From contig JAOPGA020001652.1 in the NCBI GenBank assembly GCA_026419775.2, positions 1-46,911 of the forward strand: DNA of 46,911 nucleotides, written 5' to 3'. Positions 18,825 through 29,586 of the stretch are shown one piece after another. A model generated the notes under the pieces. That model was not told the DNA's origin. It did no database searches and was given only the letters and a program-made list of their open reading frames with translations. Source of the DNA: Acrasis kona. Its lineage: Eukaryota; Heterolobosea; Eutetramitea; Acrasida; Acrasidae. The position numbers and the translations under genes were made by a program. How positions within the stretch are numbered: the first letter of the stretch is position 1; every line of letters starts with the position of its first letter.

Positions 18825-19962
18825 CTAGTCGACGTAGGGTTCAACTTTATCCATGTATTCCATTTGAACATCCATGCATTCGTCTGAAGTAGGATGGTAG
18901 TACATCCTTGGTCTGTTGTTATTGTTGACGAGCTTCTTATCCAACATTGGTATCATCACATCTGCTTTGCCTATAATGTGGTACATGTCCTTCAATTCAC
19001 TGACTTCATCTTCCACTCTCACATTGAAATTATACATGTCCTTCCCTTGTGCAGCCTATCACTTTTAATGGAAATGGTTAAAAATACAAACTTACACAAA
19101 CAAGAACAGCTTCTTGAGTGACACCTACAGAGAATGATGTTCCTATAAACACAATTGCAGCAGATCTAACCGGTTGGAAACTAAAGCTAATCAACTAACA
19201 TCATACCTTTGAATCCAATTAAGGACTCTATGCCACTGATAGAAATCATGTGATGTATATTTTTCATCAAAAAGAAGAGCTTGTGGAAGTGCAGGATCGT
19301 TACACCCAGGACATCTTGGAACTTCTTGAATCTCCAATGACCCATCTTCAAAGTTGGTCCCTTGTTTTGCTGAAATGTTTATTAACAAACAGTATGACAA
19401 TACACTTACGCTCATACTTTGTAATATCTATTGTACAAATGTTTTTGTCAATTGCATACGGACACACTGTATTTATTGGATTCTTCTTTTTTCTACCCTT
19501 TTTATGTAAATCTCCAGTATTAACACACTTGTATAGACCAAGTCGTCCATGAACTTCAACCAAGTTCGACTCTAGTAGAGATGTCTTGACGTGTAGGCGG
19601 TCAATGTTTTGTGTAACAACTTTAATCTTGCATCTATGTGATAATCTTGCAATTGCGTGATGACCTTCATTTGGTTTTGCTTGAAAGTACTCAATCTTTT
19701 CATGTGTTCGCAGCCAAAATTTATTATACCATACAAGCGGATCTTCATAAAATTTTTTTCGTGTACCCCATTCATAGATAAAATTACTCCAAATCGATGT
19801 AGTTTCACTTCTGTACGTTGAAATTCCAGATGCGACTGATAATCCTGCCCCTGTTATAAACAAGACCATGTGTCCACTTTTCAACGTGTTTGCTAATCTA
19901 TCAAGTGATCGCTCATTATTGTGATCTATATCCATGACGGAAAGGGTGCTTATGTAAGCCAC
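18825..19962 (-). CDS. Sirtuin, NAD-dependent protein deacylase
   Basis: Four exons on the minus strand: 19410-19962, 19207-19369, 19096-19165 and 18825-19055, with introns of 40, 41 and 40 nt; 338 residues. Motifs in order: FITGAGLSVASGISTYRS (NAD-binding GAG and SGI), VVTQNIDRLH (TQNID), VEVHGRLG (the catalytic His), a zinc-ribbon area with YKC, NTVCPY and PRCPGC, then VFIGTSFSVGV (the GTSLxV motif). Sirtuins remove acyl groups from lysines with NAD. The zinc ribbon has an insert with KKGRKKKNP, possibly a nuclear signal. The start could also be the Met at 19932 (MDIDHNNE). The C-terminal 60 residues are acidic and unique. Substrate class cannot be decided. Confidence 0.9.
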
Positions 19963-20400
19963 GTAGTCGTAACGTGATGGTTCACACTTCTTTTTTTGTA
20001 AGCTGTCAAAATGAGTTGGGTGAAATAATCACAAACAAAATTCAGTCGGAAGTGTTAGAAGGTCGCATAACAACAAACACTCATACATATGTTACCTTTA
20101 TAGTATATTCAGAAAAACAATTACATTGTTAATACAAAATCATTAGGAATTTGATGAAAAATACAGGCTTGGGATATTTTAACACCGATCAAGAATTATT
20201 TTAATTCGTTAGAGTACAAAATTGAGTTCTTTTGACGTTTCCGTATCTGAGTACAGATTTTCAATGTATTGTTGACGATGAGATCGGTAACATTGGTTAG
20301 CGTCATATGAATTCGTGTTGCTGCTTTCGATTATAACGAACAGATGTTGTGTTTATGTAAGATATTTACAAACTGATGGTCAAAATTGTGGTGTCTGGCG
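19963..20400. other. Intergenic, 438 bp
   Basis: AT-rich sequence between the sirtuin start and the stop of the next minus-strand gene. Reading both strands I see no gene, tRNA or repeat; it presumably holds the sirtuin promoter and the 3' end of the small gene. Confidence 0.5.
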
Positions 20401-20694
20401 TTACTTGTGGCATAAATTATATTCTCTGTAATGCTCAATTGAATCAATTTCAAGATTATTAGGATTTCTTCCGTCTCTTCTTATGTCTTCCTCCATTTTA
20501 AGCAAGAACTGTCTTGCCTTCTCTTGTTTATGGACTTGCAGTTGATACTCACGATTTCTCTCCAATGTTCCGTCCAGAGCCGAGCTTTGATAGATCTCAG
20601 GGTGAAGACTGCTCCTTTCATAAGGCCACTCATTGTGAAACCTTAGAGTCCTTGCAGAAGATGCTTTTATGATGTTCCTAATCATTGGGTTCAT
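20401..20694 (-). CDS. Small protein of unknown function, possibly mitochondrial
   Basis: 97 residues, complete with ATG at 20694. The N terminus (MNPMIRNIIKASSARTLRFH) is basic, lacks acidic residues and resembles a mitochondrial presequence. The rest is charged and helical (EYQLQVHKQEKARQFLLKME). I do not recognise the family. It could be a small accessory protein of a mitochondrial complex, but nothing specific supports that. The frame is open throughout. Confidence 0.45.
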   Translation of the reverse strand: MNPMIRNIIKASSARTLRFHNEWPYERSSLHPEIYQSSALDGTLERNREYQLQVHKQEKARQFLLKMEEDIRRDGRNPNNLEIDSIEHYREYNLCHK

Positions 20695-21187
20695 GTTGTG
20701 TTTGTTTCTCCTTTAAAAAATATCAGACCTCATTGGGGCATATGAATATAATTGTTATAAAAGCATCTATGTTTGGGAGAAAATCAAAAGCGATTCATGT
20801 AGTTTGCCCTATCATAGGCTCATTACTAGTTTGTCGATTCAGTATAGATCAATTCAAAAATACACTCATTATATTGAAAGTGATTGAGGTTATACCTCCT
20901 TCATGTCCATCAACGTTGACAAAGGAGATCTCGTCCTGAAGACTTTTTTGAACAAGGTTGTAGGTTAATCTCAAATGTTCGAATGAAACGTTTATATACA
21001 TGATATTAATAATTCCTTGTTTTGAGAAGTGACACAACTTTGTATTTGGCTTTGATAAACAATAAGATCCAGGATATTCGCTCGGTGAAATGTTCTAATA
21101 ATGAGATTATCGTTTTGTAAAACGCTCACAAAGTCAACCAAATACTTTCTACCCGATAGATTGGAGGGTGGTATAACGTCGAAAAGT
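20695..21187. other. Intergenic, divergent promoter region
   Basis: 493 bp between two divergent starts. The minus strand carries short open stretches (for example VQKSLQDEISFVNVDGHEGG near 20950 and RKYLVDFVSVLQNDNLI near 21130), but they are in different frames, lack a common start and overlap the receptor's first exon, so I do not call a gene. They could be remains of one. Confidence 0.4.
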
Positions 21188-24100
21188 ATGCTAAGACTTT
21201 TCGTTCTGCTTGTTGGTATAGTAGGCGTCACATTGGCCGCTACCTGTAATGGTAAGTACAAATGAACAGTCGTTATTCTAATTTTTGCAGGGGTATCCGA
21301 TTCAAATTCTACTGTATGCTCCGGAAAAGGCTCGTGTATAGGCACAGATGTTTGCTCATGCGATACGAATTATTTCGGATTTAATTGCCAAACAACTTCA
21401 TGTTTCAATATAAGCAGTGCAAGCTCTAGCGTCTGTTCGGGTAATGGAACGTGTACAGCATACAACACATGTACTTGTAACATTGGAGCGGTCGGAGCAG
21501 ACTGCAGCGTTCCCGCTTGTGGCGGTATTGCTTTTAACGATTCAAGAGTCTGTTCAGGACATGGTTACTGCCAAGCAGGCACTGTTATAAAAAAAGTAGG
21601 ACCAGGCGGAAGTCCCCGTACAGTCGTTACAAATTACAACACACAAAATACTTTTTTTAATTCATCCATCAGTTCAATAAATGGAGTCAACGGTATCAAT
21701 TTGAATGGATTTTGGATAACCAATCGACATGGACTTTCATCTCCAACTACTGGATTAACTCCAACAACATATACCATTGCACCTGGAGAGTACCTCACCC
21801 AAGTAATTATTTACTATTATACGGGCTATGACATTATCACTGGCATGGCTTTCACCACTAGCACTGGAGGAAGTGGTATATTCGGCAACAACAGAGGATC
21901 TAATCAGTTTGTATATAACTTTGGACTTTTTGAGTACATTGTCGGATTTTTTGGACAGTATGGATATGCCACGGGTGGTGCCTATGATACTCCAGGTATG
22001 ACATTGATTGGATTTTATACACAGACACCAGGCACTGGATGCGTTTGTAGGGATGGATATGTTGGTATTAACTGTGATGTTGTGAGCTGTTATGATAAAT
22101 ACAATTATGATCCTAGTGTTTGTAGTGGAGTCGGTAAATGTATCTTTAATAACAATTGCTCATGTCCAGTTGGGTATTATGGAGAGCAATGTCAAGATTG
22201 GACGTGTGATGGAATTCATCGCAGTCATGCAAACGTTTGTAACAGCAAAGGTACGTGTGTGTCCCCGAACAATTGCGTATATTGGACGTGTAATGGGATT
22301 GATGCGAGAAATGAAAGTGTTTGTTCAGGTTTTGGTTACTGCACATCTACAGGACAATGCTCCTGTTTTGATGGTTACTCTGACAATAACTGTTCAACTT
22401 TTTATTGTTCAAAAGTAATTAACACCAGTCCATTGGTTTGTAGTGGCACTGGTGATTGTATCTCTTCAAATAATTGTAAATGTAAAAATGGATACAGTGG
22501 TGTTGTTTGTGCAGATTACTCCTGTGGGAACATATCACGTTATAATGTTAGCGTTTGTTCGTCAGTTGGACAATGTATAGCGCCTAACAACTGCTCTTGT
22601 GACAGTTTTGCTACAGGAATGAATTGTGAGATTTATAATTGTCAAGGACTGCTTTATAGTCATCCAAACGTATGTAATAGACAGGGTTCTTGTGTGATTA
22701 CAAAAAGTATTATCAAACGTCCTGCCTTTGGGGCTAATCGAACTGATGTGCTTGTATTTGACGACTATCAACCAGATAGTGTTGTGAGCGCATTTGGATT
22801 TTATGGTAATTCAATAATTAACGCTGTTCAATTCAATAGAGGCTTAACTAATTATCAGAGTCCTGTTTATTTTTATCCGGGGGAAGAAGCTACTCAAAGA
22901 TTCAAACAATTGCTTCCCAGAGAAATATGGACTATTTTAATTATTTGGAGCGATCTTGTAAACAACATAGCGGCAGTGGGTGTTTCTACTTCGCTGAATA
23001 ATGGTTATTTGATTGGTACTCCTGCTGCCACCGCGTTAACCTATCCAATACCTCAAAACCAAAGGTTGTTAGGATTTTATGGTCAGTGGGCGTCGACTGC
23101 ACCAATTGGTATTTCTAAACTTGGCTTCTATATTGCCAGTTACTCACCTCCGACTTGTATTTGTAGAAATAATTATTATGGAGATAATTGTACTTTTGTA
23201 GATTGCAATGGTTTACAAAATACTAATCCTAATGTTTGTTCCAGAAATGGAATTTGTTCTGCTTATAACAATTGTACATGTAATTATGGAAGTTATGGAA
23301 ACAATTGTCAGTTTACTACTTGTTATGGCATCAGTAATTTTAATTCATCTGTTTGTAGTGGTAATGGAAGTTGTACTTCTTACAACACTTGTGTTTGTAG
23401 CTACGGTTTTTCTGGGCCTGATTGCTCCAAATTTTATTGTTCTGGCGTAGAAGCGAGAAACGCATCCGTTTGTAATTCTCATGGGACGTGTGTCAGTCCT
23501 GGTGTTTGTAATTGCTACAATAGCTCTTATGGAGGTGTAGATTGTGGTGTTTTTTCTTGTTATGGTGTCATGAACAATGCATCAACCGCATGTGGCGGTA
23601 CTACTGTAGGAAAGTGTATAGATTTTAATACTTGTCTATGTAGTAGTGGATACAGTGGCGATGCTTGTAATATCATTTCATCGAAAGCTGTCATTTCTCT
23701 AATATCGTCTGCATATAACAGTGCCAATATTACATCAAGTCAACTATATAATATGACATTGTTGTTAAAGAATGTAACAAATAGTTTTACTGATGATTTA
23801 AGTACCAAAATACAGGTACTGAACATAATCTCAAACATTACCGCAACTAACCAGTTGTTTGATTATGGTGTTGCTAGCAATTTATGTGCCTCTGTGTCCA
23901 ACATTATATCTACAACTACAGCAACGCCAAATACCACTCTATCTAGCGTTGATGTACAGCTTGCTGCATACTCGACTATCAACAGCATTGTTAAATACAT
24001 TGCTGATATGTCGAACCAAAATACTGTTACAATAATAACTCCAGAATTAAAAATAGTTGTGAGTCAAAGCTCTCCTGCAAGCATGATTGGCGGTACAATA

Positions 24101-26137
24101 GCCAACGGCGATACATCGATCGTGCTCCCATCTACCTTCATGAGTTCTTCTACTAACAGATCTGTATTTGATTTGAATTCAAATATCACAACGATATCCT
24201 ATTCTACATCCATCAATCCTTTTATCAGCATAAGGAATTCATCTAGCTGGTTGTTTTCTTTACAATTTGTTGACTCGAATACCAAATTAGGTATGTCTGT
24301 CAGTAACTTGAAAGATCCTATTACATTTGGTTTAACATCAATGTATAACTCAAGCAGCATACAGATTGAGACCAATTCTAGCAAGATTGGATTGAGACCA
24401 GTATGCTATTATTGGAACACGACTACTTTGAGTTGGCAAACCAATGGGTGCAAACTAAATAGCTCAACAACAAAATACTTTTATTGCTCGTGTGACCACA
24501 CCACAGAGTTCTCTGTGTTCATCGAAAACTCTTTGCCCAATATTAACTTGTTGAGTCTAGAGGATTTGTCATTGATAACAACTTTAAATAAAGACAATTA
24601 TACTACTGTTGTAGTTTTAGCGGTCATAAGTGGCTGTTATGTATTGGCAGTATTCATCTCGTTTATAATCTACTTGTGTAGATTTAAAGTTAAATATGAG
24701 TTTAGTATGAAGCAGGGTATATTCCGTAATACCTTGTATAAATACATTATTGACTGTAGATATCTTAATTATATACCAAATGTAACCGTAGGATCTTTTG
24801 GTAGAAGTGAAAAAATTTTGATGATTTATTTGTACATTCTTGGTACACTTTTAAGTAATGCATTGAGCTTTAATCAGAACAATAGTGCAAACATTATCCA
24901 ATCATTTGCGGCAGGATTCATTTGTAGTCTAGTTGTTGTTCCTTTTATGTTTGTATTTATTTTACTATTTACAAAGACAAAAAGATTTCAAAAGAAGCAA
25001 GAGGAAAAAATTCATCCAACAACAATTGTTGTCTTTGAGCAAGTCACTCCTGTTTTTGAGGATAAAGTTATAATGACTGACAGTCGTGTACTCCAATTTA
25101 TTGACAATGAGAGTGCAACCTGTAATGAACATTTACCTACAGTAAAACAGGTAGAGGTTTCTAAAAAATCAAACTGCTTGGGCGCTGCTATATCAAAAAT
25201 ATTAGATTTTCTTGATAAAGCTACAAACAAAATTGTTGATTTTGTGGTTGATAAGGTTAGAAGACTCACATGGCAAGGTGTATTGATGTTTATTGCTTTC
25301 TCAATTATTTATTTCTGCTTTGTGACCTTGTTTGTGGCGGCAGCCCCTGTATGTCTTAAATCTCTAACAGATGTTTGGCTATCCATTATTACTGGTGCAT
25401 TGATTTGTGGATATGTTTATTCTATTTTCTTTGCGTTTGCATATCTTCGAATTAAGAGATACAAAAACGGAAAGTTAAAGCAATGGCATTCGTCGAAAGT
25501 TGTAACAGTATTGATAATAGCTTTGATTGTCTCCACAATAATATTAAATGCAGCTTTAGCAGCTATTACAGCAACTTTGATTCCAACTGATTCAATTTGG
25601 TTTGCAAGAACAATTGTTATTAATGTATATTTGTTTGCATTGGTTGTGCTACAAGTAATGTGGTTAGTATTCATGAGCATCAAAAGAAAACCAAAAGTGG
25701 ATGATAAAACATTGATAGAGGAGAAGACAAATCAATCTCCTTTAATGAAGAGATTATCAACCATCAACCAATCATTGATATGGATTGTTCAAAAGATAAA
25801 GAATGATTTGTGGTTTCCTTGGTGGTTTATCTTCTTTATTTACATATTATGTATGGCTTATTGTGCAATATCAATGTTCTTTATAATCATTTATGGCATC
25901 AAGTTCCAAAATCAAGCAAATCACTGGCTAGGAGCATTCTTTATCTCGGTGTCTCAAGATATGTTCATTAATAGCCCCATCAAGTATGCAATTACAACAT
26001 ATGTCATATTCCTTGTACTAGAATTTTTTGAATCTCTCTTCTTTGGACTCAAAAAGAACAAAGTTGTATTAGAATTTAATAAAACGGAAATAGAAACAGA
26101 AAAAGTTGAAGATCTAGAGCTGGTCGATAATCAGTAG
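21188..26137 (+). CDS. Giant surface receptor: EGF repeats, jacalin-like domains, GPS motif, polycystin-like membrane bundle
   Basis: Two exons, 21188-21251 and 21291-26137 (39-nt intron), 1636 residues. MLRLFVLLVGIVGVTLAA is a signal peptide. About 12-14 EGF-like modules of the type VCSGxGxC...NxCxCxxGYxGxxC fill residues 20-700. They are split by two inserted beta-rich domains at about 120-270 and 490-645 that resemble jacalin lectins (ITGMAFTT...FGLFEYIVGFFGQYG...MTLIGFY and KLGFYI). A Ser/Thr/Asn-rich GAIN-like region leads to a GPS motif at about 1055-1098 (CYYWNTTTLSWQTNGC...CSCDHTTEF), where such receptors self-cleave. Nine or so membrane segments follow from 1127 on, with RSEKILMIYLYILGTLLSNAL resembling polycystin-1. 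The PLAT domain of PKD1 is missing. Likely role: adhesion or sugar sensing linked to signalling; inferred. Confidence 0.85.
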
Positions 26138-26517
26138 ATTTAATTAAATGTACTTGATGCAATTAATGTTGATTTTAATTTATGGCATGTTCAGTTCATC
26201 GGGAATGATTGTCGGGGTAAACTTTGCAAAATTACTGCTTGCGTTTTTACAGAGGGTATTCTTGTAGTAGACAAACATTCAGCCTATTCGATAAAAAGAA
26301 ATAGTAGAAAATTTTGTCGATTTAGTTTCGATTTTGTGAATGGACATCTCGGATGCAAACTCGTTATNATAATGTCACACAAATCCAGGAATAAGCACCT
26401 GATATAGAAACATAGCTTGTTGACATCAGAGAACTCAGGTGGAGGAGATAGAAGATTTAAGTTGGAGTGAACATAACTAATTTATCAATAAAGATTTTAT
26501 TATTAATTATTAATCTT
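26138..26517. other. Intergenic, 380 bp with one ambiguous base
   Basis: AT-rich, between the receptor stop and the 3' end of the next minus-strand gene. One ambiguous base at 26367-26370. No gene or structured RNA seen. Confidence 0.5.
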
Positions 26518-27270
26518 TTACAACATAGCAGCAGCTACAGCAGCGGCAACACCACCTACAGCAATTTTCATTGCACTGTTGGACTCTCTTGCATTGTTAT
26601 CTCCTGATTCATTTTGAGTTTGGGATTTTGTTGGTTGAGAGGTTGGTTGTGCAGTGGATGATGAAGTAGTTTGTTTGAGGTGCTTTAGAAGTTGATGAAC
26701 TGGTCGAGGTTTGTGGAGCACTAGTTGTGGTTAAAAGAGATGAACTACTAGGTGCTTGAGGTGCACTAGTTGTGATTTCACATCTGTTTGAAACAGCAGT
26801 CGAAGATTGAGAGAATTTCTGACCGCCCTTTACAACTGTTTCAATTGTTTGACATTCAGTGTTAGAAGCGCTGAGACAAGTGTAGATGACATTGTTCACG
26901 ATACCTTCAGCGGTGGTGAAGAATCGGGTCTCCACAAACTCAAAATCTCTTGTATATTGTTTGAATACATGATATTTGCTTCCAAGAGCATTTACAGCAT
27001 TAGGGTTGTAGTAATCATTGATGAGACGATCTAACTGTTGACCTCCTCAAATGTTGACTGATTAAGGTGCATACATGTTTATAATGTCATGAAATCTTTT
27101 AAATTGCAATCAGCACTAGTATAGTGGTCGTTTTCACTACAGAATACAAGACTGTCACTCTTGTGACCGGGGTTCGATTCCCCGGTGCTGAGTATTTTTC
27201 ACTTCCTGACCAGCATTAATTGATACAGAACTATTTGACAAGGACTGACCGAAAGTAGCACTAGATAATG
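26518..27270 (-). pseudogene. Secreted, Ser/Thr-rich, possibly GPI-anchored protein gene, apparently broken
   Basis: The minus strand encodes LDRLINDYYNPNAVNALGSK... then VETRFFTTAEGIV...CLSASNTECQTIE, a Ser/Thr/Pro-rich stalk (TTTSAPQTSTSSSTSK), and, in a different frame, TSSSTAQPTSQPTKSQ ending in a hydrophobic MKIAVGGVAAAVAAAML tail like a GPI signal. One extra A in the CAAACAAACTAC stretch near 26665 explains the frame change. Upstream, 27203-27270 reads ITLSSATFGQSLSNSS...NAGQE, like the end of a signal peptide. Joining it to LDRL needs a 168-nt intron (27035-27202, GTGAAA...CAACAG) that contains tRNA-Asp on the other strand. No clear start Met is visible. Either a recent pseudogene or a gene with assembly errors. 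Confidence 0.5.
27110..27192 (+). tRNA. tRNA-Asp(GUC) with an enlarged D arm
   Basis: The acceptor TCAGCAC pairs with GTGCTGA, and the discriminator is G as in tRNA-Asp. The anticodon arm is CAAGA-CTGTCAC-TCTTG with anticodon GTC (27154-27156). The T arm is CGGGG-TTCGATT-CCCCG. The A box is TAGTATAGTGG and the B box GGTTCGATTCC. A T5 run follows. Positions 10-25 span 27 nt (27119-27145), about 11 more than normal, the same length as in the tRNA-Gly at 14237-14319. The extra part, within CGTTTTCACTACAGAAT, again contains CACTA that can pair with TAGTG. All other stems are perfect, so this is very probably a working gene. It is nested antisense in the apparent intron of the gene at 26518-27270. 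Confidence 0.88.
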
Positions 27271-27424
27271 TTATTAAATTTCCTAATTTTCATTGAGAGA
27301 ATCAAATTTGAAGTTATGTTCATGGTGTTTCCTTCGATCCTATTTTGTTAAATTGAGTTGGCCAACATGAGTTCTTTCCTTTGAATTTGTCAAAGCAAGG
27401 CCAAGCTCAAGTTAAAAAACAAAG

Positions 27425-29509
27425 ATGGCAGACGCTATGGCATACGCAATCGCATCAGCGATTTATGACAAGATAAATGTTGACCTATCGATGGTTGGTG
27501 CAGTGCGTTCCACAGATGGTAACAAACTCTCATCCTTTGGGGGAGGAAAGAAGTTTCTTGGTTCTAGAAATGAGTTTCAATTAACACCCTCTGGTTCAGG
27601 TATGGTAATCAATCTCACAGACATTGGAAAGAAGTTTGTTAAGAGTTACAACACAAAAAAAACACAGACACAACCAACAAAGCAGACAAATGGAACGAAA
27701 GCCAAAGAAAAGAAATATCGCAGCGACGAATCATTTGATCAGATCAAAAACGTACTATCATCACACGACAACAAAGTTCGATTGCAGGAACTATTATCTT
27801 TACTTGAAGTACACAACAACAGAACGTTCAAAGATGAACCTAGTCTGAAGAGTTTTGTACTGAACAAAGGCACCAACAAAGGTCTATTGAGCATCAGCAG
27901 GGTCGGTGGTGTGGATTATGTCATTTTATCAGGTCCACTCACAACAAGTCAAGCACCAAAGATTTCAGTTCAACCTCCTCCCCAACTAGATCAAAAGATC
28001 ACAAGAAGAGGCAGAAGAAATCAAACGGAGGTCCAAACATCACAAGACAATACTTCTTTGGTAGAGCCCATTCTAGCCAACCACACACCACAGAATGATG
28101 TTTTTGAGAGCATGATCTACCTATCTACACCTAATGGAACCATACATCACGAATACCTACAAACATTAGATCAAGTGTTCACATCAAGCGTTGGATTAGA
28201 AAAAGAGGGGAGATTAGACAGCGTACTTTTAGGAGATGAAGAAGTGAAAAATGCACCTCAGCATGGTGTATTGGGCACAATCGTTAGGGACGGTCATCAC
28301 ATTGACGACACCGACAGCGACGTCAGCGAAGAACAATACAATTCCGACCATCAACAACAATTAATACATTTAAACACGCATCATCCGTTCTGCATGGTCG
28401 CATTGGGCGTTCAGGGATCGGGCAAATCACACAGCATGGCGACGGTCATTGAATCGTGCATGCTACATGCTCCCCCATACATTCAAGCCAAACCAAGCGT
28501 CACCACCATGGTGTTCCATTACGATCAAGATCCAGTCAATTACTGCGAAGCATTAACGCTCACCACCCGTAGAAAAGGCATCACTCAATCAGCACCCGTC
28601 GTAGAGGACATGATCGTGTTGGTATCTCCTTCCTTTTATCTTCAAAGAAAAATGTACTATGCCAACGCTCCCAATTGTAGAGTATTGCCTCTGTTGTTCA
28701 AGTGGAGCGATTTGAATGCCGCTCAAATCAAAAACCTAATGAGAGTGAGCGCCGATGACGACATGCCATTGTACATGAATGTGATTTTGGATTTGTTGAG
28801 GAGAGCTCAAAAGAGCGGAGAGAAACCAAGCTTTGATAAATTCAAACAAGACATTAACGACCTCATGTTCAGCACTCAACAAAATTCGGCTCTCACTCAA
28901 AGATTGCAATTGATCGAATCGTTATTGGACGACAGTCCACAGAATAAAGCATTGAGCTACGAAAACGTGACCAATCTGATCGGTAGCGATGGTAGATTGA
29001 TCATTGTTGATCTGACCGATCCAATGATGTCTGGACCAGAAGCCAATGGTATTTTCCAAGTGGTCTTGTCCAAATTCTTGTCCACTCCCACGAGAGCCAG
29101 TAAATTAGCCCTGTTCGACGAAGCTCATAAATATCTTCAACCATCTGGTAAGGATGGACTGAGCGCTGCATTGGTCTCTGCGGTGCGTCAAATGCGTCAT
29201 CATGGCATTCGCATTGCTGTTTCTACTCAATCTCCAAAAGTACTTCCTCCAGAGTTGTTGGAGTTGTTGACCGTTGCGTTGATCCATAGGTTCCACTCGA
29301 GGGATTGGTTTACTTATTTACAACAAAAGTTGAGCATATCGGATCAGTGCTTTAGAGAGATTATGGAGTTGAGGACTGGTCAGGCATTGGCATTTACGCC
29401 AAAGTGGGGACGTTCTGTGGAGGGAGATGGGTTTGTTAGAAAAATTCAAATTAGATCTAGATTGACTGCTGATGGAGGAGTGTCCAGAGTGACTGTTTCT
29501 GATGGTTGA
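27425..29509 (+). CDS. HerA/FtsK-superfamily P-loop ATPase with N-terminal helix-turn-helix-like region
   Basis: 694 residues, intronless. A Walker A motif GVQGSGKSHS lies at about 327-336. Walker B, LALFDEAHKY, is at about 560, with AVSTQSPKVLPPELL behind it (the Q/STQ sensor region) and HRFHSRDWFTYL. This layout is that of the HerA/VirB4/FtsK class of hexameric DNA- or RNA-pumping ATPases. The N-terminal 170 residues contain one or two winged-helix-like units, the second (FDQIKNVLSSHDNKVRLQEL...LKSFV...VDYVILSG) resembling an OST-HTH/LOTUS domain, a known RNA-binding or protein-docking module; this is uncertain. Such a fusion would suggest nucleic-acid handling. HerA-like ATPases are mainly prokaryotic, so transfer or a mobile-element origin is possible. 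A poly(A)-like AATAAA is at 29525. Confidence 0.75.
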   Translation: MADAMAYAIASAIYDKINVDLSMVGAVRSTDGNKLSSFGGGKKFLGSRNEFQLTPSGSGMVINLTDIGKKFVKSYNTKKTQTQPTKQTNGTKAKEKKYRSDESFDQIKNVLSSHDNKVRLQELLSLLEVHNNRTFKDEPSLKSFVLNKGTNKGLLSISRVGGVDYVILSGPLTTSQAPKISVQPPPQLDQKITRRGRRNQTEVQTSQDNTSLVEPILANHTPQNDVFESMIYLSTPNGTIHHEYLQTLDQVFTSSVGLEKEGRLDSVLLGDEEVKNAPQHGVLGTIVRDGHHIDDTDSDVSEEQYNSDHQQQLIHLNTHHPFCMVALGVQGSGKSHSMATVIESCMLHAPPYIQAKPSVTTMVFHYDQDPVNYCEALTLTTRRKGITQSAPVVEDMIVLVSPSFYLQRKMYYANAPNCRVLPLLFKWSDLNAAQIKNLMRVSADDDMPLYMNVILDLLRRAQKSGEKPSFDKFKQDINDLMFSTQQNSALTQRLQLIESLLDDSPQNKALSYENVTNLIGSDGRLIIVDLTDPMMSGPEANGIFQVVLSKFLSTPTRASKLALFDEAHKYLQPSGKDGLSAALVSAVRQMRHHGIRIAVSTQSPKVLPPELLELLTVALIHRFHSRDWFTYLQQKLSISDQCFREIMELRTGQALAFTPKWGRSVEGDGFVRKIQIRSRLTADGGVSRVTVSDG

Positions 29510-29586
29510 TTGTTTTTGTAAATCAATAAATATTGAATGCATAAAATGTTGTTGATCCTTGAGATATTCTGAAGAGAAGTTTTACA

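Noticed and set aside
20992-21345. 117-residue minus-strand frame starting MPIHEPFPEH
   Set aside because: It overlaps the first exon and signal peptide of the receptor in antisense, and composition follows the receptor codons read backwards.
21300-23690. CRISPR-like or satellite repeat from the repeated VCSGxGxC coding units
   Set aside because: Repeats are protein-level EGF modules with varying DNA sequence and no spacer structure.
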